NCBI GenBank assembly: GCA_963786395.1
Contig: CAWAZD010000014.1
Coordinates: forward strand, 62,001-126,000
DNA length: 64,000 nucleotides
Reading direction: 5' to 3'
Origin: Fen-1301 sp963786395
GTDB taxonomy: Bacteria; Bacteroidota; Ignavibacteria; Ignavibacteriales; Ignavibacteriaceae
Part shown: positions 29,104-36,976 of the stretch, piece after piece
Position numbering within the stretch: the stretch's first letter is position 1
Layout of the letters: every line of letters starts with the position of its first letter
The notes under the pieces: generated by a model
Told to the model about the DNA's origin: nothing
What the model saw: the letters and a program-made list of their open reading frames with translations, nothing else
Database searches by the model: none
Position numbers and translations under genes: made by a program

Positions 29104-30960
29104 TTATCTTTTTCTTTTCGTTTGTGAGCTTGAGTTCTTTTCAGCCGCTTCCATAATTTTTTGCATGAAGCCTTTAGACTTTTTGGGGTTCTGAACGGGA
29201 ACTAGTTCCATTCCAGCATGTTTTTGATTAACATAATATTGCTGAACTATTGAGAAAAGATTGAACATAAAATAATAAAGATTCAATCCGGAAGGTAAAC
29301 TCATAAACATAAGAGTAAACATTACAGGCATAACATAAACCATTGCCATCTGACTAGGATCCTTTGTGGTCATTTTGGTTTGTATGAACTGTGTAATTCC
29401 CATTAGAATAGCCAGACCGCTTATTTGATCAATGCCAAAAATAGGTAATTTAAAAGGCAAGACCATTACTATATCTGGTCGTGAAAGGTCATGTATCCAA
29501 AACATAAACGGCTGCTGCCGCAGTTCAACTGATACCTGGAATAATCCCCACATTGCTATGAATATCGGCATTTGTAATATCAGTGGCAAACACCCGCCCG
29601 CCGGATTAATTCCATAGACACGATAAAGATTCATAGTTTCTTTCTGAACCTTTGCTTGATCATCTTTATATTTTTCCTTAAGCTCAGCTATTTTTGGTGC
29701 CAGCATCTGCATTTTTTTCATTGACTGAAGACTGGTTTTAGTCAGCGGATATAAAACAAATTTTATGATTAGTGAGAAAAGAATTATTACAAATCCATAA
29801 TTCGGTATAAATGTATGAAGAAAATTAAACAGTGGAAGGAGAACATACTCAGCAATTGGTCTTATTATAAATTTCAATCCGAAGAAGCTTCCAAATTCAA
29901 CTATTTTTTCCATGTGGGCATTATAGCCCTTTAATATATCGTAATCAACCGGGCCCAAGTATAGATTAAATGATTTCGTTTCAAGTTGAGTATTTTTGAA
30001 TGGTACTGTTAAGCGAACATTATAGAATTCCCTAATTCCGCTATTATCAGTATGATATCCTGTCCCCTGAAAATAAGCACCGTCTACACCATTTGGATCC
30101 CGGGGAGTTATAATCGCAGTAAAATACTTATCTCTTACTGCTACCCATTCTACTTTTCCGTTATACTCCTTTTCTATTTTTTTACCATCATCCGGAGCTT
30201 TTACAATAACATGTTCGTCACCGTAATATAAACTGGCATTTGATTGATTTCCTTCGTCTACTGAATTTAATTCAACAAACCGTATGCCGTTTGACCAGAC
30301 GAGATCATATGAATTATTACTGATTAAGGAGTTCATTCCTGCTAATTCAATATCGCTTCCAATGTTATATTTATTTCCGTAGAATGTGAATTTTTTATTA
30401 ATGTACTTTCCATTGGAAACAGTTAGTTTGAAATTGACAGAAAGGCTATCGGATCCAGTTACCTTATAGTGTGATTGTAATGCATCAGTTGAAAAATCAA
30501 GAGTGGAAGTGTTTATTGCTTTTCCGTCAGAGGTTATAAAGGAAAGATCATAGGTACCACCTCTGGAAAAGTTGATAAGCTGAACTTTTGTTTTGTAAAT
30601 ATCTGAACTAGTATCTTTTATAGAATACCAGTTATTAAATTTCTTAAGGTAGGCTTTTCTTAAATCGCCCCCCTTTGTAGAAAATTCAATAAGGAAATTA
30701 TCATTTTCAATGGTTATGATTTTCTCTGGCTTCCTGGTATTTGAGAAAAATTTTCCAAACTTAACACTATCGGATAGTTCAGTCTGAACCGGAACGGGTT
30801 CAGTGTTCGTGATTGGAGGCGTTATTTTAGTCTCTTTTTGTACTGTCGATGTATCCTGTTTCTGCGGAGTTTGTTTAACCGGTTCAGGAGTATTGAAATA
30901 CAACCATATTATAAAAATTAAACCTATTATTACAAATGCTATAGTGGTTTGTCTGTCCAT
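29104..30960 (-). CDS. yidC: Membrane protein insertase YidC
   Basis: Inserts and folds inner-membrane proteins, alone or with SecYEG. The 618-residue form has the Gram-negative layout. TM1 (FVIIGLIFIIWLYF, residues 8-21) is followed by a large periplasmic beta-sandwich (about 60-350), then the conserved 60KD insertase core with five helices. The core shows YGFVIILFSLIIKFVLYPLTKTS, the cytoplasmic coiled-coil KMQMLAPKIAELKEKYKDD, GINPAGGCLPLILQMPIFIAMW and LPSGLNLYYFMFNLFSIVQQYY. The tail is basic (TKRKR), as in forms that contact ribosomes. It is last in the operon rpmH-rnpA-yidD-yidC and 11 nt from yidD. Confidence 0.97.
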   Translation of the reverse strand: MDRQTTIAFVIIGLIFIIWLYFNTPEPVKQTPQKQDTSTVQKETKITPPITNTEPVPVQTELSDSVKFGKFFSNTRKPEKIITIENDNFLIEFSTKGGDLRKAYLKKFNNWYSIKDTSSDIYKTKVQLINFSRGGTYDLSFITSDGKAINTSTLDFSTDALQSHYKVTGSDSLSVNFKLTVSNGKYINKKFTFYGNKYNIGSDIELAGMNSLISNNSYDLVWSNGIRFVELNSVDEGNQSNASLYYGDEHVIVKAPDDGKKIEKEYNGKVEWVAVRDKYFTAIITPRDPNGVDGAYFQGTGYHTDNSGIREFYNVRLTVPFKNTQLETKSFNLYLGPVDYDILKGYNAHMEKIVEFGSFFGLKFIIRPIAEYVLLPLFNFLHTFIPNYGFVIILFSLIIKFVLYPLTKTSLQSMKKMQMLAPKIAELKEKYKDDQAKVQKETMNLYRVYGINPAGGCLPLILQMPIFIAMWGLFQVSVELRQQPFMFWIHDLSRPDIVMVLPFKLPIFGIDQISGLAILMGITQFIQTKMTTKDPSQMAMVYVMPVMFTLMFMSLPSGLNLYYFMFNLFSIVQQYYVNQKHAGMELVPVQNPKKSKGFMQKIMEAAEKNSSSQTKRKR

Positions 30961-30971
30961 TTATTTATCCA

Positions 30972-31181
30972 TTAATTTATAGGATCAAATCCGCCTTTAT
31001 TGAACGGATTACATCTCAGTATTCGCCAGACAGATTTTATAGTACCCTTGATAATTCCATATTTTGTTAGTGCCTGGATAGCATATTCAGAACAGGTAGG
31101 ATAAAATCTGCAAGACGGCGGAAATAGTGGCGATATTGTTTTCTGATATATCCTGATAATGAAAACAGCAGTTTTCCACAT
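30972..31181 (-). CDS. yidD: Membrane protein insertion efficiency factor YidD
   Basis: The 69-residue protein shows the whole YidD signature: an amphipathic N-terminus (AVFIIRIYQKTISPLFP), then the three-cysteine motif SCRFYPTCSEYA, a KYG turn and the closing RCNPFNKGGFDPI. It aids YidC-dependent insertion. It lies between rnpA (3 nt away) and yidC (11 nt), the canonical position. Normal length and intact. Confidence 0.96.
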   Translation of the reverse strand: MWKTAVFIIRIYQKTISPLFPPSCRFYPTCSEYAIQALTKYGIIKGTIKSVWRILRCNPFNKGGFDPIN

Positions 31182-31184
31182 TTT

Positions 31185-31583
31185 TTATATATCACTGCTT
31201 ATCCTGGACATTATTTGTATAACGTCCGGCTTAATATCTTTTAAATATATTTTTCTATTATTCCTCATATTCAGAAAACAAGGAGAAAATATAATCCTGA
31301 TAATACAGCTGTTTTCTTCAGTAAATCTAATTAGTATTTCTTTATTTAATCTGATAGATTCTCTTAGTAGTCTTTTTACTCTGTTTCTCCAGAATGCTTT
31401 TCCGGTTTTTTTACCGACAGCAACAGCAACTCTTATTCCGTGTTCCGTGGAATACTTGTCTATTAAATAAACAACCTTAATTTTTTTGTTTGAGGAAATT
31501 AATGTGTTGCCTTTTTGAAAAAGTTCTTCGAAATCTTTCTTGCTTTTTAATTTCTCTGCCGCAGAAAGACCATACTTTTTCAC
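31185..31583 (-). CDS. rnpA: Ribonuclease P protein component
   Basis: Protein subunit of RNase P, which matures tRNA 5' ends. The 132-residue frame has the N-terminal SAAEKLKSKKDFEELFQKG helix and strand, VAVAVGKKTGKAFWRNRVKRLLRESIRL containing the RNR motif that binds the catalytic RNA, and a hydrophobic C-terminal stretch. It starts 5 nt after the rpmH stop codon. Length and context are typical. Confidence 0.95.
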   Translation of the reverse strand: MKKYGLSAAEKLKSKKDFEELFQKGNTLISSNKKIKVVYLIDKYSTEHGIRVAVAVGKKTGKAFWRNRVKRLLRESIRLNKEILIRFTEENSCIIRIIFSPCFLNMRNNRKIYLKDIKPDVIQIMSRISSDI

Positions 31584-31588
31584 ACGAC

Positions 31589-31735
31589 TTATAACTCATC
31601 ACTGACAGTTAATTTTTTTCTGCCCTTTGCCCTTCTTCTGGACAATACCTTGCGGCCATTTTTTGTTGCCATCCTTTCTCGAAAACCATGCTTATTCTTT
31701 CTTTTTCTGTTGCTTGGCTGAAAAGTCCGTTTCAT
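31589..31735 (-). CDS. rpmH: 50S ribosomal protein L34
   Basis: A 48-residue gene read directly from the minus strand. The product starts MKRTFQPSNRKRKNKHGF and continues RERMATKNGRKVLSRRRAKGRKKLTVSDEL, the unmistakable basic L34. The ATG is at 31735-31733 and the TAA at 31591-31589. An AGGAG ribosome site precedes it on the minus strand. It heads the operon rpmH-rnpA-yidD-yidC, divergent from dnaA. Confidence 0.97.
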   Translation of the reverse strand: MKRTFQPSNRKRKNKHGFRERMATKNGRKVLSRRRAKGRKKLTVSDEL

Positions 31736-32160
31736 TATAACTCCTAATTACAAAAAGATTTCAAAAATAGTAACCTTAAATATAAATAACAAGACTCTAT
31801 TTTCCTCTATATATTAAATATTTATTATTTCCTACAATTATATTTTGCTAAAGTTGAAGAATTAATTTGCGGAGTCGTCCTTTACTACCTATTTTTTCAC
31901 ACGGTTCACCGCACAATTTGTCTGTTTATAAAATGTGGATAACTTTGGTCTGTGAAAATGTTTCACAATCGATTTTTTATACGACAGCCGGTGGTTTTTG
32001 TTTGTAAATGTGTCTTGTACTAATATTAACTTAGCTAAGTTGGTTTTTTATAGCGAGTTAGCGGCGTTTATTTAATGTTGATAAGTTGTTTATAGTTTTA
32101 AGCTGTTAATTTAATTTCGTTCGTTTTGTACTAATTTCAAATTTTTCCCTTGTTTTAATT
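31736..32160. promoter_or_regulatory. Divergent rpmH/dnaA regulatory region, part of the putative origin
   Basis: The 425-bp AT-rich gap has no gene. It contains a perfect DnaA box (TGTGGATAA, 31934-31942), one-mismatch boxes at 31923-31931 (TGTTTATAA) and 32076-32084 (TGTTGATAA), and an inverted repeat TGTGAAA-ATG-TTTCACA (31951-31967). A further perfect box spans the dnaA start codon. Gene direction flips here: genes to the left are mostly on the minus strand and those to the right on the plus strand. This fits divergent replication from this region. Confidence 0.65.
31934..31942 (-). promoter_or_regulatory. DnaA box (perfect)
   Basis: The plus strand reads TGTGGATAA, i.e. TTATCCACA on the minus strand, the consensus high-affinity DnaA box. 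Confidence 0.75.
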
Positions 32161-32168
32161 GTGGATAA
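32160..32168 (-). promoter_or_regulatory. DnaA box overlapping the dnaA start codon
   Basis: TGTGGATAA includes the GTG start of dnaA (32161-32163), so DnaA binding here could block its own expression. Confidence 0.65.
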
Positions 32169-33580
32169 TTATCTTATAGAAACTATTTCTACTGTGAATA
32201 AAACCTATTCTAACGACTCATCTTTTGTCTGGAAGGAATGCCTCAGGGTTATCAAAGAAAATGTGACCCAAATGACTTATAATACATGGTTCTTGCCCAT
32301 AAAACCCCTGGAAATTGTGGATTCTATTTTAAAGGTTCAGCTTCCAAGTCAGTTTTTCTGGGAATGGATAGATGAGCATTTTAATACTTTAATCTCCAAG
32401 AACAATTCATGAAGTTCTCGGCCCGGAAGCTAAACTTGCCTACATTATTTCCGAAGAAAAAGAAATTTTGAATAGTTCTTCTTTGGGTAAAATTGAAAGT
32501 AAAGCACCGGTTACGACAATTACCTCTCAGAAGCCAAAACCAGAATTCGAAACATATCTCAATCCTCGCTATACTTTCGAAAAATTTATTAAGGGAGAGG
32601 GCAATCAGTTGGCTCGTGCTGCGGCTGGTGCTATTAGTGATAATCCCGGTGGCACTTCATTTAATCCTTTCTTTATCTATGGGGGTGTCGGCCTTGGTAA
32701 AACTCATCTGATTCAGGCTATTGGCAATAAGATTCTCGAGAATTTTCCACAAAAAAAAGTAATCTATCTTTCTTCAGATATCTTTACTGTCGAATTTGTT
32801 GAAGCTATTCAATCAAATAAAGTCAACGAATTCTCTAATTTCTATAGAAATATGGATGTTCTCATTTTGGATGACATTCAGTTCCTAATTGGAAAAGAAA
32901 AAACCCAGGATTTATTTTTCCAGATATTTAACATACTTCATCAATCAAGAAAGCAAATTATTCTCTCAAGTGATAAACCTCCAAAAGATCTTAAGGGTCT
33001 TGATGATAGACTTATTTCCAGGTTTCAATGGGGTTTAACCGCTGATATTCAACCGCCTGATCTTGAAACTAGGACAGCAATTCTAAAAAAGAAAGCCGAA
33101 GACTATGGTATGGATATTTCACATGATATACTTGAATATATTGCAACCAATATTGTTTCTAATATCAGGGAACTTGAAGGATGTTTGATAAAACTTCTTG
33201 CTAATGCTTCTCTGAATTCGAAGGAAATAAACCTTGAGTTAGCTAAAAAAACAGTTAAAGAGATTGCCACGGATAGAAAAATAAATATTACTATTGAAAC
33301 AATCACTAAAACAGTCTGCAATTATCTTAAAGTTGATGAGAATAAAATAAGAGATAAAACCAGAAAAAAGGAAGTTGTTCTTGCACGCCAGATAGCCATG
33401 TATCTTTCCAAAGAATTAACTAAAAGTTCTTTGAAAACTATTGGACTGAATTTCGGTGGAAGAGACCATTCAACAGTTATACATTCCTGCACATCTATTG
33501 AGGAAGCAAAGATGACAGATACTTCTTTAAAGGATATGATTGATACTCTGCGAACTCAGATTGAACTCAGCAGTTCATAA
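32161..33580 (+). CDS. dnaA: Chromosomal replication initiator DnaA, one frameshift
   Basis: Initiator AAA+ ATPase that melts the origin. Domain I lies in the first frame (WKECLRVIKENVTQMTYNTWFLPIKPL), starting at GTG 32161. The frame changes near 32405: the sequence ends in SKNNS stop but continues naturally as IHEVLGPEAKLAYIISEEKE in the next frame. Domain III has Walker A GGVGLGKTHLIQAIG, Walker B VLILDDIQFL and the arginine finger in SRFQWGL. Domain IV ends with the DNA-binding signature GGRDHSTVIHSC. Restored length is about 473 residues. It stands first on the plus side of the origin and is followed by an AT-rich gap with another DnaA box. A one-base assembly error is most likely. Confidence 0.96.
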
Positions 33581-33929
33581 TACTCATTTTACTTACTACC
33601 TTATATTTTAATTCTAATAATAAAACCAACACGTTTTGAAGTGCACAACTTGTTAAAAACATAGGTTTTACTTGTGTATAAACATAGACTTCTTAACACT
33701 ATGGTGATAACAACAATGTTATCAGGAAATTATTAACATTAATTAAAAATAAATCCTCTGTTTTTTAGTTATAATTAAGTTAAATTGCACATATCAACAT
33801 ATTAACATACTTATTATAAATTATATTTTATATACATATATACCTAATATTAATAATAATGTGTACAAACTGTTTATTGATTATTAATTTTCTTTGATTT
33901 AATTTGGTATAAAGTATTTAGAGGCTGTA
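33581..33929. other. Candidate oriC / DNA-unwinding region downstream of dnaA
   Basis: No gene in 349 bp. It contains a perfect DnaA box (TGTGTATAA, 33673-33681) and an 8-bp inverted repeat TGATAACA-ACAA-TGTTATCA (33705-33724), followed by about 180 bp of extremely AT-rich DNA (33725-33905) suited to duplex opening. The location between dnaA and dnaN and the gene-strand switch support an origin here or across both flanks of dnaA. The inference rests on composition and motifs only. Confidence 0.5.
33673..33681 (-). promoter_or_regulatory. DnaA box (TTATACACA)
   Basis: The plus strand reads TGTGTATAA, which fits TTATNCACA exactly, in the AT-rich region after dnaA. Confidence 0.6.
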
Positions 33930-34325
33930 ATGCGATATAAAATTCCTCTTTCAATTTCGTTAATTGTATTGTTTTTGTTTTTATCCGGTTGTTCCGGAAA
34001 AGTAAACAACGCCATTAATATCAAAAACATATCCGGCGGAACAATAGTTTTTAACTTTCGGGGATCTGTTGTTACTGTAATTTCAGGATCCTCTGCAAGT
34101 ATTACGGAAATTCCAAAAGGAATATATAATTATTCAACTACGGCACTTGCTCCTCCAGGTGCACTGACTCCTCCAACTCTTCAAGGGGATTACAAAGGAA
34201 CCCTGACTATAAATGCCGGTACTAAAATAGCCGTTGTTTATTCAAGTACTCTTTTAAATGGAACTTATTCCGTATTTGCCACCATTTCATCAAGTGATTC
34301 TCAGACCAGCACAACCGGTCCCTGA
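33930..34325 (+). CDS. Small hypothetical lipoprotein between dnaA and dnaN
   Basis: The 131-residue protein starts with a type II signal peptide (PLSISLIVLFLFLSGCSG; lipobox LSGC, Cys about residue 21), so it is lipid-anchored. The body (about 25-131) is Ser/Thr/Gly-rich beta-structure with no recognisable domain (ISGGTIVFNFRGSVVTVISGSSASITEIPKGIYNYSTTA). The SGGTIVFNFRG and KGTLTINAGTK segments suggest a small beta-sandwich. It is intact, 350 bp after dnaA and 127 bp before dnaN, and therefore interrupts the usual dnaA-dnaN pair. Function unknown. Confidence 0.75.
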   Translation: MRYKIPLSISLIVLFLFLSGCSGKVNNAINIKNISGGTIVFNFRGSVVTVISGSSASITEIPKGIYNYSTTALAPPGALTPPTLQGDYKGTLTINAGTKIAVVYSSTLLNGTYSVFATISSSDSQTSTTGP

Positions 34326-34452
34326 TAACCTTGATTTAATGTTGTTAAATAATGGTCTTTCAGACCTGGTTATAGGGTTTTACTGTTTTATTTTTCCTTG
34401 AGATTCCGATAAAAATTTCGTAAATTTAGAGAATTCAGAAGGAGAATTTTTA

Positions 34453-35562
34453 ATGGAATTTAAACTCAATAGTAGGGTAATTGAAAAGCTTTTATCCAGA
34501 ATTATACCTGCAGTACCTTCACGTACTCCTATGCCTGTCCTCGAAAACTTTTTGTTTGAAATTAAGGATGGACTTCTAACTGTAAGCGCTACTGATCTTG
34601 AAATTGCCCTGAGATCTTCACTGAATGTAAATGCAGATAAAAATGTAAAGATGGTAATTCCTGCCCGTCTTTTATATGATATTATCCGGTCATTACCCGA
34701 TACCATGGTTCATTTTATTGTTGAAGAAAAACAAAAATTATCAATTAAAACAGATAACGGTTTATATAATTTAAGTTATTCTTCACCCGAAGAATTTCCA
34801 GCCATTCCTTCTGTAATCAAGGAAAAAGAAATTTCAATAAATGGCTCTGATCTTAAAAGAGCTATTGATCAAACTTCTTTTGCAATGAGTAAGGAAGATA
34901 TGAGACCTGCTATGACCGGTACCTTATTTGAATTCACACAGGAAGGACTGAAATTTGTTACTACTGATGGACACCGGTTGGTAAAGTATATATATAAAAC
35001 TATTAAAACTAATTCTGACGAGCAATACATTGTTCCGGAAAGAGCTATAACGGTACTTTCAAAACTTTTGACAGATTCAGATGTAAGTATAAGTTTCAGT
35101 AAAACTAATGCCTCTTTTCATATCGACGACATTGAATTTATATCAAGACTAATCGGAGAAAAATATCCCGCTTATTCAAGTGTTATTCCGCTTGAAAACG
35201 AGAACTTACTCAAGGTCAAACGGGATGATCTACATTCAACCATAAAAAGAATGCTGCTTTTCTCAGCATCAAACTCTAAACAGGTAAAATTTGCGATCGG
35301 TAAAAATACTCTCGAAGTTTCAGCTGAAGATATCGATCACGGATCTAACGCAACTGAAAATATATTTTGCGAGTATAGCGGTGAACCTATGGATATAGGT
35401 TTTAATACTGCCTATGTTAGTGAGATTCTTTCCCATATTAATAGTGATGAAATGATTTTTAAACTTCATTCACCTACAAAAGCATGTATTGTTGAACCTA
35501 CTATTGTATCTGAAAATGAAGATTTAATGTTATTGCTTATGCCGGTACGCCTGAACAATTAA
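34453..35562 (+). CDS. dnaN: DNA polymerase III beta subunit (sliding clamp)
   Basis: Ring-shaped processivity clamp. The 369-residue frame is intact and contains the three clamp domains: MEFKLNSRVIEKLLSRIIPAVPSRTPMPVLENF at the start, domain 2 from about residue 125 (ISINGSDLKRAIDQTSFAMSKEDMRPAMTG), and domain 3 ending in the C-terminal LMLLLMPVRL motif that forms the protein-binding pocket. The TAA is followed immediately by the recF ATG, so dnaN, recF and the DUF721 gene form a tight operon. An AGAAGGAG ribosome site precedes the ATG. Confidence 0.97.
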   Translation: MEFKLNSRVIEKLLSRIIPAVPSRTPMPVLENFLFEIKDGLLTVSATDLEIALRSSLNVNADKNVKMVIPARLLYDIIRSLPDTMVHFIVEEKQKLSIKTDNGLYNLSYSSPEEFPAIPSVIKEKEISINGSDLKRAIDQTSFAMSKEDMRPAMTGTLFEFTQEGLKFVTTDGHRLVKYIYKTIKTNSDEQYIVPERAITVLSKLLTDSDVSISFSKTNASFHIDDIEFISRLIGEKYPAYSSVIPLENENLLKVKRDDLHSTIKRMLLFSASNSKQVKFAIGKNTLEVSAEDIDHGSNATENIFCEYSGEPMDIGFNTAYVSEILSHINSDEMIFKLHSPTKACIVEPTIVSENEDLMLLLMPVRLNN

Positions 35563-36675
35563 ATGATTTTATCTTCTATTAATTTAAAAGATTTTAGAAG
35601 CCATCAAGATACATTTTTGAAATTTTCTGATAAGCTTAATTTTATAATCGGAGGTAATGGACAGGGAAAGACCACAGTTCTTGAAGCTATTTATTACCTG
35701 TGCACTACGAAAAGCAACAACTCAAAAACGGATATGGAAGCGGTCAGGTTTTCTGAACCCGATTTTGAACTGCACGGCATCTTCAATGACCTCTCTGAAA
35801 GTAAAGTCAGAATATATTTTTCTGTTACTGAGAATAAAAAGTATTACTTGAAAGATAGTAAACTTATTTCGCGTTCTGCTGATGTAATAGGTAAGTTCCC
35901 GGTTGTGGTTTTAACTCCTTCTGACCATTCGATTACCCAGGGTTCTCCGGCTGAAAGAAGAAAATTTATCGACTCTGTTATTTCACAGTCAAATGAAAAT
36001 TATTTGAAAACACTGCTCGACTATAACAAGACCTTAAGGCAGCGCTCTTCGCTTCTCTTCCGGTTGAAAGAGGAAAGAAGCAGTGAGCTTATTCATGAAC
36101 TCGATGCATGGACAGAAAAACTTATAGAAACCGGTATTTCAATTATTAATTACCGGCTTAGTTTCGTATCTGGTTTTTTAGATTTTATTGCTGACTCTTA
36201 TAAAGTAATTCTTGGTGAAGACGAAGTGCCAGGACTTAGATACTCGTATCTGGATAACTTTGATGGCACTGAAATTAAAAATGAATTTATCCGGCTTCTT
36301 GATTTAAAAAGAAACGAAGAATTAAAACGTGCAGCAAATCTTGTCGGACCACATAGGGATGAGTTTGTTTTTGAAATAAATAATCTTAGTCTTAAAACTT
36401 ATGGTTCACAAGGACAACATAAAACTTTTCAGGTTGTTCTCAGGTTTGCAGAGTTTTTTTACTTAAAAAATGTAATGGGTGTAGTTCCCATATTTCTTCT
36501 TGACGACATTTTTGGTGAATTGGATACCAAAAGATCTATGAAAATAAGCGAGTATTTAAAAGATCTCGGGCAGGCATTTATTACAGTTACAGACTTAACA
36601 AATCTTGCCTTTATGAAGAAGGATAGTCAGGACAATTACATAAACCTTTACCAAGGAGCCGTCGTCAATGGATAA
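35563..36675 (+). CDS. recF: DNA replication and repair protein RecF
   Basis: SMC-like ATPase that helps load RecA at single-strand gaps. The 370 residues show ISSINLKDFRSHQ at the N-terminus, Walker A GGNGQGKTTVLEAIYYL, the ABC-type signature region (TYGSQGQHKTFQVVLRF) and Walker B VPIFLLDDIFGELDTKR. The frame is intact and of normal length. It abuts dnaN without a gap and overlaps the next gene by 8 bases, implying translational coupling. Confidence 0.96.
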   Translation: MILSSINLKDFRSHQDTFLKFSDKLNFIIGGNGQGKTTVLEAIYYLCTTKSNNSKTDMEAVRFSEPDFELHGIFNDLSESKVRIYFSVTENKKYYLKDSKLISRSADVIGKFPVVVLTPSDHSITQGSPAERRKFIDSVISQSNENYLKTLLDYNKTLRQRSSLLFRLKEERSSELIHELDAWTEKLIETGISIINYRLSFVSGFLDFIADSYKVILGEDEVPGLRYSYLDNFDGTEIKNEFIRLLDLKRNEELKRAANLVGPHRDEFVFEINNLSLKTYGSQGQHKTFQVVLRFAEFFYLKNVMGVVPIFLLDDIFGELDTKRSMKISEYLKDLGQAFITVTDLTNLAFMKKDSQDNYINLYQGAVVNG

Positions 36676-36952
36676 AGGGTTTTTAAAGTTATCCGATATT
36701 ATTAAGAACGAGCCCGGTTTAAAGGGATTCAGAAACACAATGAATGATATCGAGGTACTTGATAGTTTTAATGAACTATTTCCTGATCTCAAAAAGATAG
36801 CAAGGGTATCAAAAGTTGAAAGGAAAACACTCTTTCTTAAAGTCGAAAACTCTGTTTGGCGAAGTGAACTTAAATTCAGAGAGTCTGTTATCATCGATAA
36901 AATCAATTCCTTCTTCGGTGAAGAAAGAATTAAACATGTAAAATTTTCATAA
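36668..36952 (+). CDS. dciA: DUF721 / DciA-like protein
   Basis: A 94-residue DUF721 protein. Its pattern of a central strand pair (VSKVERKTLFLKVENSVWRSELKF) and a closing FFGEERIKHVKF fits the family. DciA is the ancestral loader/activator of the replicative helicase DnaB in bacteria without DnaC or DnaI. Its place between recF (8-bp overlap) and gyrB (24 bp) in the origin cluster is classic. No DnaC-like gene is present in the window. The symbol is by family and synteny; the N-terminal KH-like helix is short here. Confidence 0.8.
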   Translation: MDKGFLKLSDIIKNEPGLKGFRNTMNDIEVLDSFNELFPDLKKIARVSKVERKTLFLKVENSVWRSELKFRESVIIDKINSFFGEERIKHVKFS

Positions 36953-36976
36953 AATAGATAATTGGTTCAGAAGTAT

